Assembly: GCA_029718625.1 (NCBI GenBank)
Contig: CM056380.1
Span: forward strand, 116,055,140-116,119,139
Reading direction: 5' to 3'
Length of the DNA stretch: 64,000 nt
DNA from: Synaphobranchus kaupii
Lineage: Eukaryota; Chordata; Actinopteri; Anguilliformes; Synaphobranchidae
In this document: piece after piece, positions 43,651 through 56,713 of the stretch
Layout: the number at the start of each line of letters is the position of its first letter
Position numbering within the stretch: the stretch's first letter is position 1
Made by a program: the position numbers and the translations under genes
The notes under the pieces: model-generated
Seen by the model: only the letters and a program-made list of their open reading frames with translations
What the model was told of the DNA's origin: nothing
Database searches by the model: none

Positions 43651-44665
43651 CGGTTTTTCTAAATCGGCCAAAGTTAGCGATATTTTGACCTATGATTGGT
43701 GTTTGTGCACATCTATCACTTAAATTGTTCAAAGGAATCTTACTCTACTTTCTAATTACCAAAATGACATTATTTAGCATTTTGTTTGTTATAAAAACTA
43801 TTTAAATAAATGTAAAAACAGTAAGACGCTATTACACATGTGCATTGAAAGTAGGGCATTTTTATGTCTTGAAATAAATTGCACAATAAACACAGTGCCT
43901 AGTTGAACATTTCAAAACAAAATAGACACTCATAAAATAGAACATAATATTGCGTCATAACAAAGAAAAATAAATAAATGCATAAAAAAATAAATGTGTA
44001 AAACTGCAGCATCAGAACAATTAAACTGACCAACAATTAAACAGGTTTTTAAATTATTATTAGCCTAATGTTATTTTCTTCTAGTGGTTTTATTTATTTT
44101 TGGCCTAAAAATTATTCTCTTCCCTTTCACACATGCAGCCTTATCCGTAAATTTTCCGGAACATTGCCAGATAGGGGTCATGTGTGAATAAGAGCCGAAG
44201 TCGACATTCCGGAATATCCGCCCCGGCAATTTACCGGCAAAAGACCTAGTGAGATTTCCGTAAAAGTTCCGTATCGATGTGATGTGTGAAGAAAGCCAGA
44301 ACATTACCGGATCAATCACGCACAACATTCTGACATAAACACGGCGACGTGAGTGAACCCATCACAAACCCACTGCCCGTCGTCAAAATTATTCATGACA
44401 CTAGACCAGAAGACTTTGCCATGGGGTCGCTCCCGTACCCACATTCGTCTCGCCGAGCCCCGAGCCACATACTCGTACAGCCTCCAGCCGCCACAGGCGA
44501 CGTCTCCGGCTTTGAGCCAACCTAAAGCGGAGTTGTTCCCGACTTATCCTGATTTTTTCGTTAAGTTTTTGTTTACGAATGGTGTTTCGTGATTGGAACA
44601 GATGTATTATTGCCAGCGTTTGCCTCGAAAATGTATAAATAAACAAGAGTAACTGTAGTACAACC

Positions 44666-45935
44666 ATGGACGGCGCTACACCGGGGCAAGGGTGGGCTAT
44701 AGCCCCGTCACAAATTTGCTTAGCCCCGGTTTAGCCCCCCCCAGGAATTTTAATAACATTTTTATAATTATAATAAAAAAATATATAAAAGTAAATTAAC
44801 AATTCTAATCCCTTTCTGATATTCACCCTGGCTACGCAGCGTAGCCTATGTAGCCTATGCTATGACGTAGGCTAGGCTACGGGTGTGGGTGTGTGTGTGT
44901 GTGTAGGGAGCTCAAGCAAATGACAAAATAACGTAAACTGATTTCTAACGTTAGCAACCCAGTGTTTCCCATAGCCTACAATACATCAGGCCTACAGAGT
45001 TCGCCACCATGTCAAAAAATATTAAATGGAAACGTCATTGTTTGAAAACTAATTTACTATCATTTTAAAATCAATAGAAAATGTGTTCGCATAAGCTCTC
45101 CATGTGAACCGTCTTCGGAAATGATCAACTAGGCTACTCAACAGATTTGTGGAGTGTGTGGACCCCCCTAGGTAGCAACTCCCAAGTGTAAACTACAGTG
45201 TTTTGAATGGCGTTAGACTAATCTCACAACAATGGCTGCTTGGCCATGCACAGATGAGTAGATTTGGAAAGCGAATAACTAACCTAAATTAGCTAAATTA
45301 TCATTTTCAATCTTCGTCATCTCGACTTCAGCTAATAAGAAGAGCTTGCCTCCAAAAAATGGCCAGGTACCGTTAAAGACCTCATATTTCTTCCATGTAG
45401 CTAAATGTACAAGCTAAATGAGATAGGGGAGAGTGGTGACAGTGGAAGCTGTTCTGATAATACAGAAACCAACGCAAATGTTACGGTGCAGCTTTATGGA
45501 GCACACCTAGGAGCATAACTAACTGATATGTAAAGTTTGCGATCTTCGTTAGATAATGAAACTCCTAAATGTCCCAATCACAGAGCAGCGGTTAAACAAC
45601 GACATTTTAGCCATCTTTTTTGACATAACGTTACACTGATAATTTATCCTCTCTTCTCACGTCCTTTTTCATTATTTTCCGGTGTCTTATTTTCTTTGAT
45701 GTCTGATATTTTTAAGTACTCGTATTGATGAAGCCAAATTACATTTGTAATGCTATTTCAATTTACAGAATTGTACAATTCTGACTGTTGTATAGATGCT
45801 CTGCCACTTGTGCAGGCCCCCCCAGCGCACACACAAAAGCCATCCTGGGGGAAACACAGCTAACCTTAGCACCCCCATGTATTGACCTAGCTCACCCTTA
45901 GCCCAGGGAGAGAAAAGTTCCTGGCGCCGTCACTG
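44666..45935. mobile_element. Possible non-autonomous hAT-like element
   Basis: The left end, GGACGGCGCTACACCGGGGC, and the complement of the right end, CAGTGACGGCGCCAGG, are similar inverted ends about 1.27 kb apart. No transposase is recognised between them. Target-site duplications are not evident. Confidence 0.4.
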
Positions 45936-46499
45936 TTGATACGCTTATGTACACATCACATATCTCGGCTAATAACGTTATTTCCTTATTCGTTAGTGGT
46001 TTGACAGCGTCAACAACGCTCATGTTCGCTATTTTTACAACCTGCGTTTGAATGATTGAAACATTTAAGTCCAATGTTCGCACTATCGCTGGTTATGTTA
46101 CTGTTTGAGTTTGTGTGCAGTTCAGTCACACGTTAAGCAAAGCTGCCAGCCCAGGCGGCGTCACATAGACCGTAAAATACATAATATTGTGTACAAACAG
46201 CGTGTGGCCCAATGTTCAGAGACGACTGCAATGAGCTAACAAAATGTTGTCAGTGTTTTTGCTCTTTAACTAACGAAACCTCTTCAGTGCGATAACAGAT
46301 GGACCGTAGAGTTCCGTGAGATGGACCCTGATATGCGGTTTTCTTTATAGACATGTCAAGATACATTTTATTGGTGCTTAATGTAGCCGAGACTCGCATT
46401 GACATGGTGCTGCTTTTCAGTGGCTTTTCTGCTACACGGCTAAATACTGCCACCTTGTGGTACAAAAATATATTTCATTCAATTCTTGCAACTAAAGTA

Positions 46500-48072
46500 G
46501 TTCAATTCAATTTTATTTGTATAGCGCTTTTTACAGAGAACTGTCACAAAGACGCTGCACAGGGAAACAGAAGGAAAATTGAGCAAAAAACCAGGCCTTA
46601 GCCCCCAACCAGCAAAATGAGGTAAAAAAAAAAAAAAACCCCGGTAGGGGAGAAAAAAACACTGAACAGTGGCGAGAAAAAACTCCCCAGTGGGAAGAAA
46701 TCTCGGAAGGAACCTGGCTAGAGAGGGGGTGCCCATCCTTCGCTGGCCGGCCCGGTTTAGACTAAAGGTGGACTGAATGGTAATAGTCAATTCAATAATC
46801 AGGTCAATCATCAGTTCAAAGGGGGCAGGGTGATGCATCTGGGACTCCGGTTGCGTGAAGTCGGGAGGATAAACCAAAGGAGGGACGGGTCCGAAGCAGT
46901 CTGCAAACTCAGGGTGAGGCGCATAACTGGAGCAGTCTGCAAACTCAGGGTGAGAGGGGGACGGGCCGGAGTAATCTGCAGCTCAGGGTGAGAGAGGAAA
47001 AGAGAAGGTTAGCCCCCCCCCCCCGACATCCTTAACTATAGGATTGACTAAAGAGGTACATTTTTAGCCTACACTTAAAGACAGAAAGTGTGTCTGCAGC
47101 CCGTACATACATGGGAAGATTATTCCATAAAAAAGGGGCTCTGTAAGAGAAGGCTCTGCCACCCATTGTAATTTTAGATATAATAGGAATTTTCAAATAG
47201 CCAGCATTTTGAGAGCGAAGTAATCTAGGAGGACAGTAAGGAATGAGTAAGTCACTCAGATATTCAGGGGCCAAGCCATTTAAAGCTTTAAATGCTAGAA
47301 GTAAAATCTTGTAGTCAATTCTGAATTTGACAGGCAGCCAATGAAGAGTTTTGAGCACCGGGCTGATATGCTCCCATTTCTTGGTTCTAGTAAGAACCTT
47401 AGCGGCTGCATTCTGTACAAGTTGGAGGCGATTCAGGGCTGAGCCAGTGCAACCAGACAATAATGCATTGCAGTAATCTAGTCGAGAGGTTACAAAGGCA
47501 TGAACCATTTTTTCAGCATCCTCCAGGGACAACACCTTCCTTAATTTAGATATATTCCTCAGGTGGAAGAAGGCCATTCTTGTGATATTGTTAATATGGG
47601 GCTGAAAGGAGAGATCTGAATCAATAATTACACCAAGGTTTTTAACAACCTTGTTAGGGGAGACAGAGAAGCAATCTAAATTTAAGGGAAGCTGTAAGAA
47701 TTTATCTCGAAGGGATTTGGGACCTAATACTAATATCTCAGTCTTATCTGAGTTCAATAAGAGGAAATTTTGGGTCATCCAGGCCTTTACATCTTTGAGA
47801 CAGGTCTCTAGTTTAGACAACTGGTCAACTTCACCTGGCTTAACTGATATATAAAGTTGTGTGTCATCTGCGTAGCAGTGGTAGTTAACACCAAGTCTGC
47901 TTATAATGTTCCCAAGAGGGAGCATGTAAAGAGAAAAGAGCAGAGGACCCAAGACCGATCCTTGTGGTACTCCAAAGTTCACCTTAGAAAATTCAGAGGT
48001 TGCTGAATTCAATGTTATTGAAACTAGTACGAATTCAATACAATAGGATACAATCGACCACACCATTTAACA
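46500..48072 (-). mobile_element. L2-clade-like LINE, 3' part
   Basis: A 344-codon ORF (48066-47032) carries RT motifs [39 protein letters not shown] and [11 protein letters not shown], then the typical [31 protein letters not shown] and FLWNNLP blocks. A 0.5-kb 3' UTR follows, ending in TTTTATTTGTATAGCGC and TTCAA repeats. It is 5'-truncated inside the RT domain, as is usual for LINEs. The C-rich run near 47016-47025 belongs to the UTR. Confidence 0.85.
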
Positions 48073-48773
48073 AATTACCACCGGCTTTAACACTGTAGAA
48101 ATCAATTTAGGGTAATTTGTGTTAGTTCTTACTATCGCCTAAAATAGAGGGACAACACAAAAACTGCAACAGTAACATGTCACGTTCTGTAAATTCTGCC
48201 CATATTCTACATTTGATCACAAATCCAAACTGCTTCATTATAGAGCAAATAACTGAATTGAAGGCCCATACAAATATTTGATTAGATTATGTCCTATCCG
48301 TATATCTACATTCAAGAGATTGGCCTATATGCCAATTATTGCCGCGTGGGAAAATCTATTTGCTACAAATATCTGATTTCTTTTCATACACATTTGGAGG
48401 CATGCGGCCTCGTGTCTACAACCGTATCACAGCCTTGCTTAGCCTACACACAGTTCACTATAGCACTCCATCTCGTTTGATATTGCTGAGACATTAGGCT
48501 ACAACGGACGGAAAAGAAAAAATCTTCTCCTATGAAACCACGGACTGATTCACTGATGTTTCATAAACACAGATATCAATTCAATTAAGAAAATACGTTC
48601 ACTAAAATTGAATCCACGGATGTTAGTGCTAAACTGTCACTTTGATTAAGCTGTGCTTTCCCGCGGTACTTTTATGTATCTTTATTAATACCAAGTCAGT
48701 TATTTTCCTGGTATTAAGTCATCAGACCAATAAATACAGAATTTACGCTGGATTAGTGTCTGTTTGACACAAT

Positions 48774-49004
48774 GGGCCTCATTCACAAATCACTTTACGA
48801 ACAAATTTGTTCTTAAGACTTTCCTTAAAACGTTTTTTACAAACATTTCGGGATTAACTGATGTTTGGGCTCTGAGCCTCTCTTCTACCCAAGAAAAATC
48901 CCAAATAAGAAAACATTGGTGAATGCCAGAATGTTAAAAAAAAAACGTTTTAAAGAAAGTCTTAAGAACAAATTTGTTGGTAGAATGGTTGGTGAATGAG
49001 GCCC
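48774..49004. mobile_element. Foldback MITE
   Basis: Ends are GGGCCTCATTCAC and its complement. The inner arms ACAAATTTGTTCTTAAGACT and AGTCTTAAGAACAAATTTGT are perfect inverted repeats. Non-coding, 231 bp. Confidence 0.85.
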
Positions 49005-49708
49005 AATGTTCGGTCTGTCGTGTTTTTTCGTAAGGCTACAGTTGGTGTCAAAATATAGCCAAGCCTCTTTTAATCAAACAACAGGGTATGTGACTTCCGT
49101 CATATCCAACGAGGTAAAATCCTTATATAATAGGAATACTGGAGTAAACGTAAAACTTATTCAAAAGTAATTTTTTTTTATTTTGTTTTTGGTCGCAAAT
49201 GGGAAATTTGAACATACTCTGGGCCTATTGCGTGTATTGCGCCATTTTGTCAGTTTTCTGTTTTACTGAATTAAGCGTATTAGTGCGATTATACTCGCAG
49301 ATTCCCATTCCTCCCGACACCCCTTCACCTTTAGCTTCTCTTCTCTCCATCCCACTCTACAACAGGCTACTTACTGCGTTTTTTTTATTCCATTTTATTC
49401 CTTCTTTTACTCTCTTCTTTCTCCCCGGTCTTTAAATGGCGTTTGAGTTCGAAATACTTTGGGCCCTATCTTACACCCGGCGCTAAGCGGCGCTAACCCA
49501 AACGCAAGTGTCTTTGCTATCTTACACCCGGCGCATGGTTCATTATAACGCCTTGCGTTCACGTCGTTTAACTACCATGTATTCTTGCGCCCATTACAAG
49601 TGAACTGGGCGTGTTGGTCTTAAAATGAGGAGTGGCCAGGATTATTTTTGGCGTATTGCTATCTTGAGCCAGCAGAAAGCGCTTGCGCTAAAACCACCAT
49701 AAACCTGG

Positions 49709-51092
49709 GCTGTGTCCGAATCAGAGCTCTATCTACTGCACCCTGTCTCCTAAGAAAAGTGTACTGGCAGAAGTGTACTGTTTAATGTGCACTGTTTAGC
49801 AGGACGCGAAAAATATCCGCTATACTATTTCCAAAGACGTCCCACCACTGTTGCCATGTCCGCGGTTTTACAGCTAAATTGGGATACTTTCAAAGTGCAG
49901 TAACGGGTAATAATGAAAAGTCGCAAAGCACGCACTTATTTTAAAAATTAAAAACATGATGATTTCTATTTAAAATACGTTGGTTTCAGTTAAAAATAGC
50001 CTATAATTTGGCTAGTTTTGAGTCGCCATTTGGCAGGGAAGTCTTACAAAATCTGGCAACCCCGCGCCCCACTCTTGCGCTGCCATGTCACGTGTTGTTT
50101 TTGTTGTATTTGAAGGAAAACGTCAGCGAAGCTGCGCCTCATTTTTCAAAACGAAGCTCACGTCATATTCATGTGACCAAAATGGTTGTGTACTTCTTGA
50201 AAAGTGTGCTCCCGAATGTAGCATACTCAGCGAAACCCCGGAAGTAAGTGTGTCATCCGGGTGTTTGAAGTATACTGCAATTTTAAAAAAAATTGCGTAC
50301 TCTACGACTTTCTCGCCCTAACTACTCACCAAGGCTACTCAACAGTGTGGAAGAGTGCTGATTCAGAATCAGAGCTCTATCTACTGTGCCCTGTCTCCTA
50401 AGAAAAGTGCACTGGCAGAAGTGTGCTGTTTAATGTGCACTGTTTAGCAGGACGCAAAAAACATCCGCTATACTATTTCCAAACCGCACTGTGGAAGTGT
50501 CGTAAGCAGGTCAGAAGACGTCCCACCAGTGTTGCCATGTCCGTGGTTTTACAGCTAAATTGGAATAGCCTACTTTCAAAGTGCAGTCACGGGTAAAAAT
50601 GAAAAGTCGCGAAGCACACACTTATTTTAAAAAGCAAAAACCAGATGATTTCTATTTAAAATACGTCGGTTTCGGTTAAAAATAGCCTATAATTTGGGCA
50701 AATTTTGAGTTGCCATTTGGCTGGGAAGTCTTACAAAATCTGGCAACCCCGTGCCCCACTCTTGCGCTGCTATGTCACGTGTTCTGCGCCCCACTCTTGC
50801 GCTGCCATGTCACGTGTTGTTTTTGTTGTATTTGAAGGAAAACGTCAGCGAAGCTGCGGCTCATTTTTTTAAAACGAAGCTTCACGTCATATTCACGTGA
50901 CCAAAATGTTCTTGTACTTCCTGAAAAGTGTGCTCCCGAATGTACTCAGCAAAACCCCGGAAGTAAGTGTGTCATCCGGGTGTTTGAAGTATACTGCAAT
51001 TTGAAAAATGTTTGCGTACTCTATGAATTTCTCGCCCTATCTACTTACCAAGGCTACTCAACAGTGTGGAAGAGTGCTGATTCGGACACAGC
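49709..51092. mobile_element. Dimeric non-autonomous DNA transposon
   Basis: Ends are GCTGTGTCCGAATCAG and its exact complement. The flanking 5-bp duplication is CCTGG (49704-49708 and 51093-51097). The interior is a direct duplication of about 0.65 kb (49720-50368 and 50369-51080) joined at a fused pair of ends. ORFs here are random. Confidence 0.88.
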
Positions 51093-51723
51093 CCTGGTCT
51101 AAAGTCATGTCGCAGTTGTTTACATGCTATTTTAACAGCGCATATAAGTGCGTCTACATAGGCCTGTGCACAACGCGCGTACACCCTCCTGTCTGTTACA
51201 CACAGGGGCGTGCACAAGCATGACTAAAAATATCAAGATTACAATGTGAAATATTATTATTGTGTAGGCTATATAAAAAAATACACCTAATGCGTGAATT
51301 GTCATTCAATGTAAAACTTGCGCACTGCAATAGACAGACATTTGAGTTCTGAACCTTAGGTGTAAATAACAATTTGCGCATTAGGCTTGATATGGTTGTT
51401 AATGGATAGCCATTGTCCCGTAACAGAAGATTACAGGAATTATTGGCAAATATAGGCTAAGTCATAGCTTGATCCAGGATAATTGCGAATAGTAACCTAT
51501 AGTAACCTTACACATACCATCGCACATCGCCTGGATGTTGATGGAGTGGGCTGAAAGGAATTTAATGCAGCATTCTCCTTCGCTGAGGGACAGGTATGTG
51601 CTACACAATAATAATATTTCACATTGTAATCTTGATATTTTTATTTAGTCATGCTTGTGCGCGTCCCTGTGTGGAACAGACAGGAGGGTGTATGTGCGTT
51701 GTGCACACGGCTATGTAGACGCA

Positions 51724-53225
51724 CAGTGGCGATTTTACCTACCGCGGGTGCAGGGGTACATTTGCACCCCCTACTGTTGGGATGAAAATATTACAATTTT
51801 CAAATCAATGTCAAAAAACATTGAAAAGAAAATGATTTTTGTACATTTTGAAGTGATGTCAGATTTGTACATTCTATCATGTTTTGTTGTACTCTAATTA
51901 TTCATTTTAAATTTTTCAAATAACCACGTAATGACCTCTAAACTCAGGCACGCGACGTAGCGTCCAACATCCGGTTGTTCAGGCGTTGTTGTTAATGTTA
52001 GCACAGTGCCAGCGAGTCATGGCAAAACGACGTAACAAAACGATCGATGCATTCTTCAGCAAGAAGAATAAAGTTCCTCAACTGACAGTCCTCCTATCAA
52101 CACCCAAAGCCAAGGTGAAGGAGCTGCATCAGCTTGCAATAATGAAGCAAATACTGCTGTTGCCAATGAAGCTAACACCTGTGGTGGGATTAGCGGTGGC
52201 CGGGCGGAGCTGCAAACTAACAACGCGCCAGCGCCGGCACCTGCAGAGCCTAATGAAAGGGATTCCTGCCTCGGTCCAGAGAACGCCCTTCAGAATATAG
52301 CATCTGGGCCATATCAACCCGTTATTGATTTCCCAGCAAAGTCCACAACAAATGATAAGATGCCAGTGCTTAAGTTTCGAAAGGAGTGGTATAGCGAATT
52401 TACTTTCTTAGAATATAGTGTTCGTGATGACCGAGTTCAGGGAAAGGGGTGATGGGAACAATAGCTAGTGTTTGTTCGTCAGGTGTGCAGTGCCTGTGCG
52501 CCACTTAGGAGCAATGCGAGTGCGCTATCTACTCTCGTGGTGCTGGATCGCGTTGCATTATTGTGCGACCCGTAGGTGCGGTCGCTGTCCGCGGTCCCGG
52601 TTCATTTGTGCATTTTTTTAGAACAAGATAGACTGACGGCCTTGTGGTGTAATCTAAGTATGCGTGACGAGCTACGTCAGCACGCATTAGAGTTGAGAGG
52701 ACACATGACGTGCAGGGGCACAAGATGGAGTATTGGTTAAGCTAGCACTACCACGTGTGTCGAGGTATTCTTAATAAAAGTAAAGAAAACGTATTCACTG
52801 TAGTTGTCCAAGTTATTAAAAGAACCCAACACGACAGCCTAAGTGATAAATTGACATGATGTCGTCTGTGATTGCTGTGATATGCGGCTGCATTATAAGC
52901 GCTCCTGTAGCACTCTCAGCTGGGATCTTACGCTGCATTATAAGCGCTCCTGTAGCACTCTCAGCTGGGATCTTATGCTGCATTATAAGCGCTCCTGTAG
53001 CACTCTCAGCTGGGATCTTACGGTGTTCGTGACGACTGCGTTGTTGGCTCTAATGTTGTAGGCTTTTTTTGGTGATGCACAGTTGTCATAATGTGTAACA
53101 TTTAAACATATGTATAACCAATAGGTGGTCATGTATTTATTTAGCTATAGGCTACTTCGCTTTTCTCTCTTTCTTGCTCCTCTGCCCATTGCACCCCCTG
53201 TTTTAAAACCCTAAAATCGCCACTG
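51724..53225 (+). mobile_element. Truncated hAT transposon with 8-bp target duplication
   Basis: Ends are CAGTGGCGATTTTA and TAAAATCGCCACTG. The 8-bp duplication TAGACGCA lies at 51716-51723 and 53226-53233. A start at 52019 encodes MAKRRNKTIDAFFSKKNK, then after a frameshift GPYQPVIDFP and KEWYSEFTFLEYSV, like the N-terminus of ZMYM/TTF-type hAT transposases. The catalytic region is missing. Confidence 0.88.
52888..53021 (+). repeat. 45-bp tandem repeat, three copies
   Basis: Unit TGCATTATAAGCGCTCCTGT, AGCACTCTCAGCTGGGATCT, TACGC inside the hAT element. Near identical copies. Confidence 0.92.
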
Positions 53226-53522
53226 TAGACGCACTTATATGCGCGGTTAAAATAACAAGTAAACAACTGCGACATGACTTTAGACCAGGTTTTTGGTGGT
53301 TTTAGCGCAAGCGCTTTCTGGTGGCTCAAGATAGCAATACGCCAAAAATGATCCTGGCCACACCTCATCTTAAGACCAACACGCCCAGTTCACTTGCTAT
53401 GGGCGCAACATCGCTTGGTATTTAACCGATGTGAGCGCTAGGGGCTATAATGAACCCTGCGCCAGGTGTAAGATAGCAAAGACACTTGCGTTTGGGTTAG
53501 CGCCGGGTGTAAGATAGGGCCC

Positions 53523-55080
53523 AATATGGGTCTGGTTTTGCTGTGACCAGTGTTATTTGGGGTTCCCTCCAAAGAAAAAAAGAGCACTGAATGCTCTTTA
53601 ATTAAATGTTTGGGGAAAATGAGCAATCCTAAAATCAGCAAAAAATGGTTGTGGTTAAAGACTATAGATACAGCATTTATATGGAGACAAAACATTTTTT
53701 TTTTACATAACACTTGAGGAAAGATGCAGAATAAAAGTATTGCTTTTCCTTAAAAATAAATATTGATTATGAATGTAACATTGCAAAAATAGTTTTACGG
53801 GCCTTAAAAGAGCGCAGTGTTTATCTCTGTCTAAGAGGTCAGAGTTTGGTTCCCGGTGTTGTGCTGTTGGAAATATTCCATTGGTCACCTATAAACTGTA
53901 TTACCTGTGACAGCATGGACTTGTATGAATTTATACTGAATATATTAGAAAACACTGTGTAAGCACTAAATGAATATTTTAGAGGCACACTGAGGAAAAA
54001 CCCCCCTGTAAAAATCATGAGTTGTCATGAAGTAAGAAATAAGGGAGCTGATGGCTAGCAGATGCTCAGAACTAACAGAAACCCGAACCGGGGGGGCTCC
54101 GAGGGAGGGGGGGCTCTGGGAGAGGAGATTCTCCGGTCACAGTGACATATACTCATCTGTATCTTGTATTTTTATTCTCTATGCACGAAGGCATTTTGTT
54201 TTGGGATGCTTAGACTGTTGCGCCACGATGATTTAATGGTCTTAATATGTCAACGCAGGACAAAACGGAAGCTTGGGTGATTTCCAAAAGGGGGGTGAAG
54301 ATAGCCCACTGTGTTCTTCAAAGAATCAGCACATTTGGGGTTATAGGGGTTAACCAATTGAAATGATGCTAAATGACGGAACCATGGTGGCGTACAGTAG
54401 TGACACACCTGCAGGGGCGGAGATTTGGGTTGGATTTTTGGAGAAGGGGATGGACTGTGTGCTAGAAATAATGTATAAATGGAGATGTAAATGTAACCAC
54501 TTTGAACACTTCTGCAGAAGCTGTTTCGGCTTTAAGAGTTTCTGTGTATTAAAGTCTGATTATTCTGGAAGATTCTGCCTCCATCCTCTTTATTGAAGAA
54601 CTTATAAAAATTAGGACTGAAAGCTGAAAACCTAGAATTCTTGTCGCTTGGAAACCACGACAGTCAGTGCCGCTCGTTTTTTCGGCTTCCCTGCAGATCT
54701 CTACCCCCCTTCACTATAACCGCGCTAGCTAAGCTACGCGGTATGCTATGAACGCCTTGTGCTTCTCTTTTATTTCATTTCTCCAGTTAAAATGAAAACG
54801 ATAATGGATCGGATTGTAGTTATGAAATGCAATCTCCATATGAGACACTAGAGGGGGTGAAATGCTGTATCTACAGCCTTTAACAACTTGCTAAGTAAGT
54901 GAACACGGGCTTTGTTAATCAAGCTCTGTGCGCGTGTCTGCAACAATGAGGAAAAAACACTGCTCCGTGCGCACCAATCGTAAAATGGCGAGGCGCCATT
55001 TTTTGGTGCACAAGCTGTTAAAATGCGTCCAGTGTGATCGCAGCCTTACGGACGGAGATAATGGACGGATACAAAGAACA
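53523..55080. other. Intergenic, no gene recognised
   Basis: No convincing coding or repeat structure. A segment near 54890-54935 (CACGGGCTTTGTTAATCAAG) is shared with dnajb12 intron 7 (25575-25607), pointing to an unnamed dispersed repeat. Confidence 0.4.
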
Positions 55081-55127
55081 TCAAACAATGATAATAGCAA
55101 AAAGAAACACCGTTGCCAACATCAAAA

Positions 55128-55400
55128 AACTCTTGATATCTTATTTTCTGGTACTCTTACAAGTGATACTATAACGTCTCTGCATTTGAATGGATCTCTA
55201 TGGGAATTAGGGGGTGGGACTAGTTTTAGCTGTAAATTATGCTGGAACAGTATGAAATACATGATTGGTAAAATGGCTGTTAGTCAACAAGGTATAGTAC
55301 AGTATCGCTTGTAAGAGTACCAGAAAATAAGATATCAAGAGTCTTCATGTTTTTGGGTCACAGACATCAGGAAGTCATGGCATGCAAAGGATATGCGACC
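55128..55400. mobile_element. Copy of the 250-bp module found in the palindromic elements
   Basis: It contains GATATCTTATTTTC, GATACTATAAC, TTTGAATGGATCTCTATGG and GGATATGCGACCAAATAT, as in the copies at 29125-29380, 29690-30290 and 32690-33030. Confidence 0.75.
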
Positions 55401-55412
55401 AAATATTTTAAA

Positions 55413-55656
55413 TTTAAAGGCACAGTCAACTTAGTGTATGTAAACTTCTGACCCATTGGAATTGTGATATAGTGAATTAAAAGTGAAATAATCTGTCTGT
55501 AAATAATTGTTGGACAAATTACTTCTGTCATGCACAAAGTAGATGTCCTAACTGACTTGCCAACACTATAGTTTGCTAACATGAAATCTGTGGAGTGGTT
55601 AAAAATTAGTTTTAATGACTTCAACCTAAGTGTATGTAAACGTCCGACTTCAGCTG
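55413..55656. mobile_element. Solo Sleeping-Beauty-like Tc1 terminal repeat
   Basis: TTTAAAGGCACAGTCAACTT at the inner side, then the two direct-repeat sites GTGTATGTAAACTTCTGACC and GTGTATGTAAACGTCCGACT at the usual spacing of a salmonid-type IR/DR terminus. The opposite end and the transposase are absent. Confidence 0.85.
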
Positions 55657-55878
55657 TAGATGTCATTGCCAAAATAGTGCCTGAGTGCGCTCTGAGTTTT
55701 TCTGATGTTATATAAACCGTGGTTTTCAGTTAGGAGAGCTCACAATGCACTTGAAGGGGCAGTTATCTATGCAAAACTTAACATAAGTGACTATGTTGGT
55801 GTATTGTTAAAGATGGACAGAGGAATCTTTAAACACACCCCAGCACTGGGGGTGGCTCACTGTGTTCTGTGTCCTCTG

Positions 55879-56297
55879 TGTCACGATGAGTGAGATGATT
55901 ACTAGATTAATATGATTTATTAACACAGTGAAAAGTACTAATTTGTAACTGCTGCTCTACACGATGCATTTAGCATAATTGAGAAGTGTCATGAGTGAGT
56001 GACGTTACGCACCAGATGCTGCGCACCACCAATCAATCCCAGATAGACTGAGATCACAATCAGACATCACCAATCAATCCCAGATAGACTGAGATCACAA
56101 TCAGACATCACCAATCAATCCCAGATAGACTGATATCACAATCAGACATCACCAATCAATCCCAGATAGACTGAGATCACAATCAGATATCACCAATCAA
56201 TCCCAGATAGACGGAGATCACAATCGGACATCACCGATCAATCCCAGATAGACTGAGATCACAATTGGACATCACCAATCAATCCCAGATCAAACCA
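55879..56297 (-). mobile_element. Putative 3' LTR of a gypsy element with U3 tandem repeats
   Basis: On the minus strand a purine-rich tract (AAAAGGGGAGATA, 56298-56313) is followed by TGGTTTGATCTGGG. The 41-bp array follows, then AATAAA within GTTAATAAATC, and finally ...CGTGACA. The TG...CA ends and the tract suggest an LTR downstream of the gypsy ORF. No second LTR was identified. Confidence 0.45.
56029..56290. repeat. 41-bp minisatellite, about six copies
   Basis: Unit ACCAATCAATCCCAGATAGA, CTGAGATCACAATCAGACAT, C. It lies inside the putative LTR. Confidence 0.92.
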
Positions 56298-56713
56298 TAT
56301 CTCCCCTTTTCCAAAGAGAAAATAAAGAATGTTTTCTCAGCCTCTCTAGCTAAACATTTCTCTGTGGAATGTTTGAACACAAAACTATTTAGCATTTTTA
56401 AACACATTTTCTGTTCTTTGAGTTTTCTGAACAATCGATTGTAAACTAGGACATTGCCCTCCATCCGCAGCAACATAGGGATTATTCTGCCCTTAAACAG
56501 TTGCTGTTCCTATAACTCAACAGTCACTTTTTTTACTCTTACAACAGTTTATTTGCTCTTTTCTGAACTTGAGTCTTTTGACATTTTTTTTAAATTGTCT
56601 GTGAACCTGAGAGGGGTTTTAACCTCTCGACCTCTCAGTCAGTTTCACAGCCCTAGAGGCGGTAGAGGCTGCGCAGTAGATCTTGGTGGGGTGAATCACC
56701 GGCTGGGCCTGAG

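Larger units (their letters stand above)
49461..53522. mobile_element. Giant foldback element with long inverted arms and two nested insertions
   Basis: The outer ends are GGGCCCTATCTTACACCCGG and its complement. The left arm (49461-49708 plus 51098-51270) and right arm (about 51590-51715 plus 53226-53522) are inverted copies over more than 400 bp, with a unique centre (about 51280-51580). The left arm is split by a 1,384-bp element, the right arm by a hAT. No transposase for the outer element is seen, and I cannot assign its superfamily. Confidence 0.85.

Noticed and set aside
44401..44667. Minus-strand 88-codon ORF with a basic segment (SRRRRLWRLE)
   Set aside because: It faintly recalls the N-terminus of Harbinger-type nucleases, but there is no second motif, so I do not call it.
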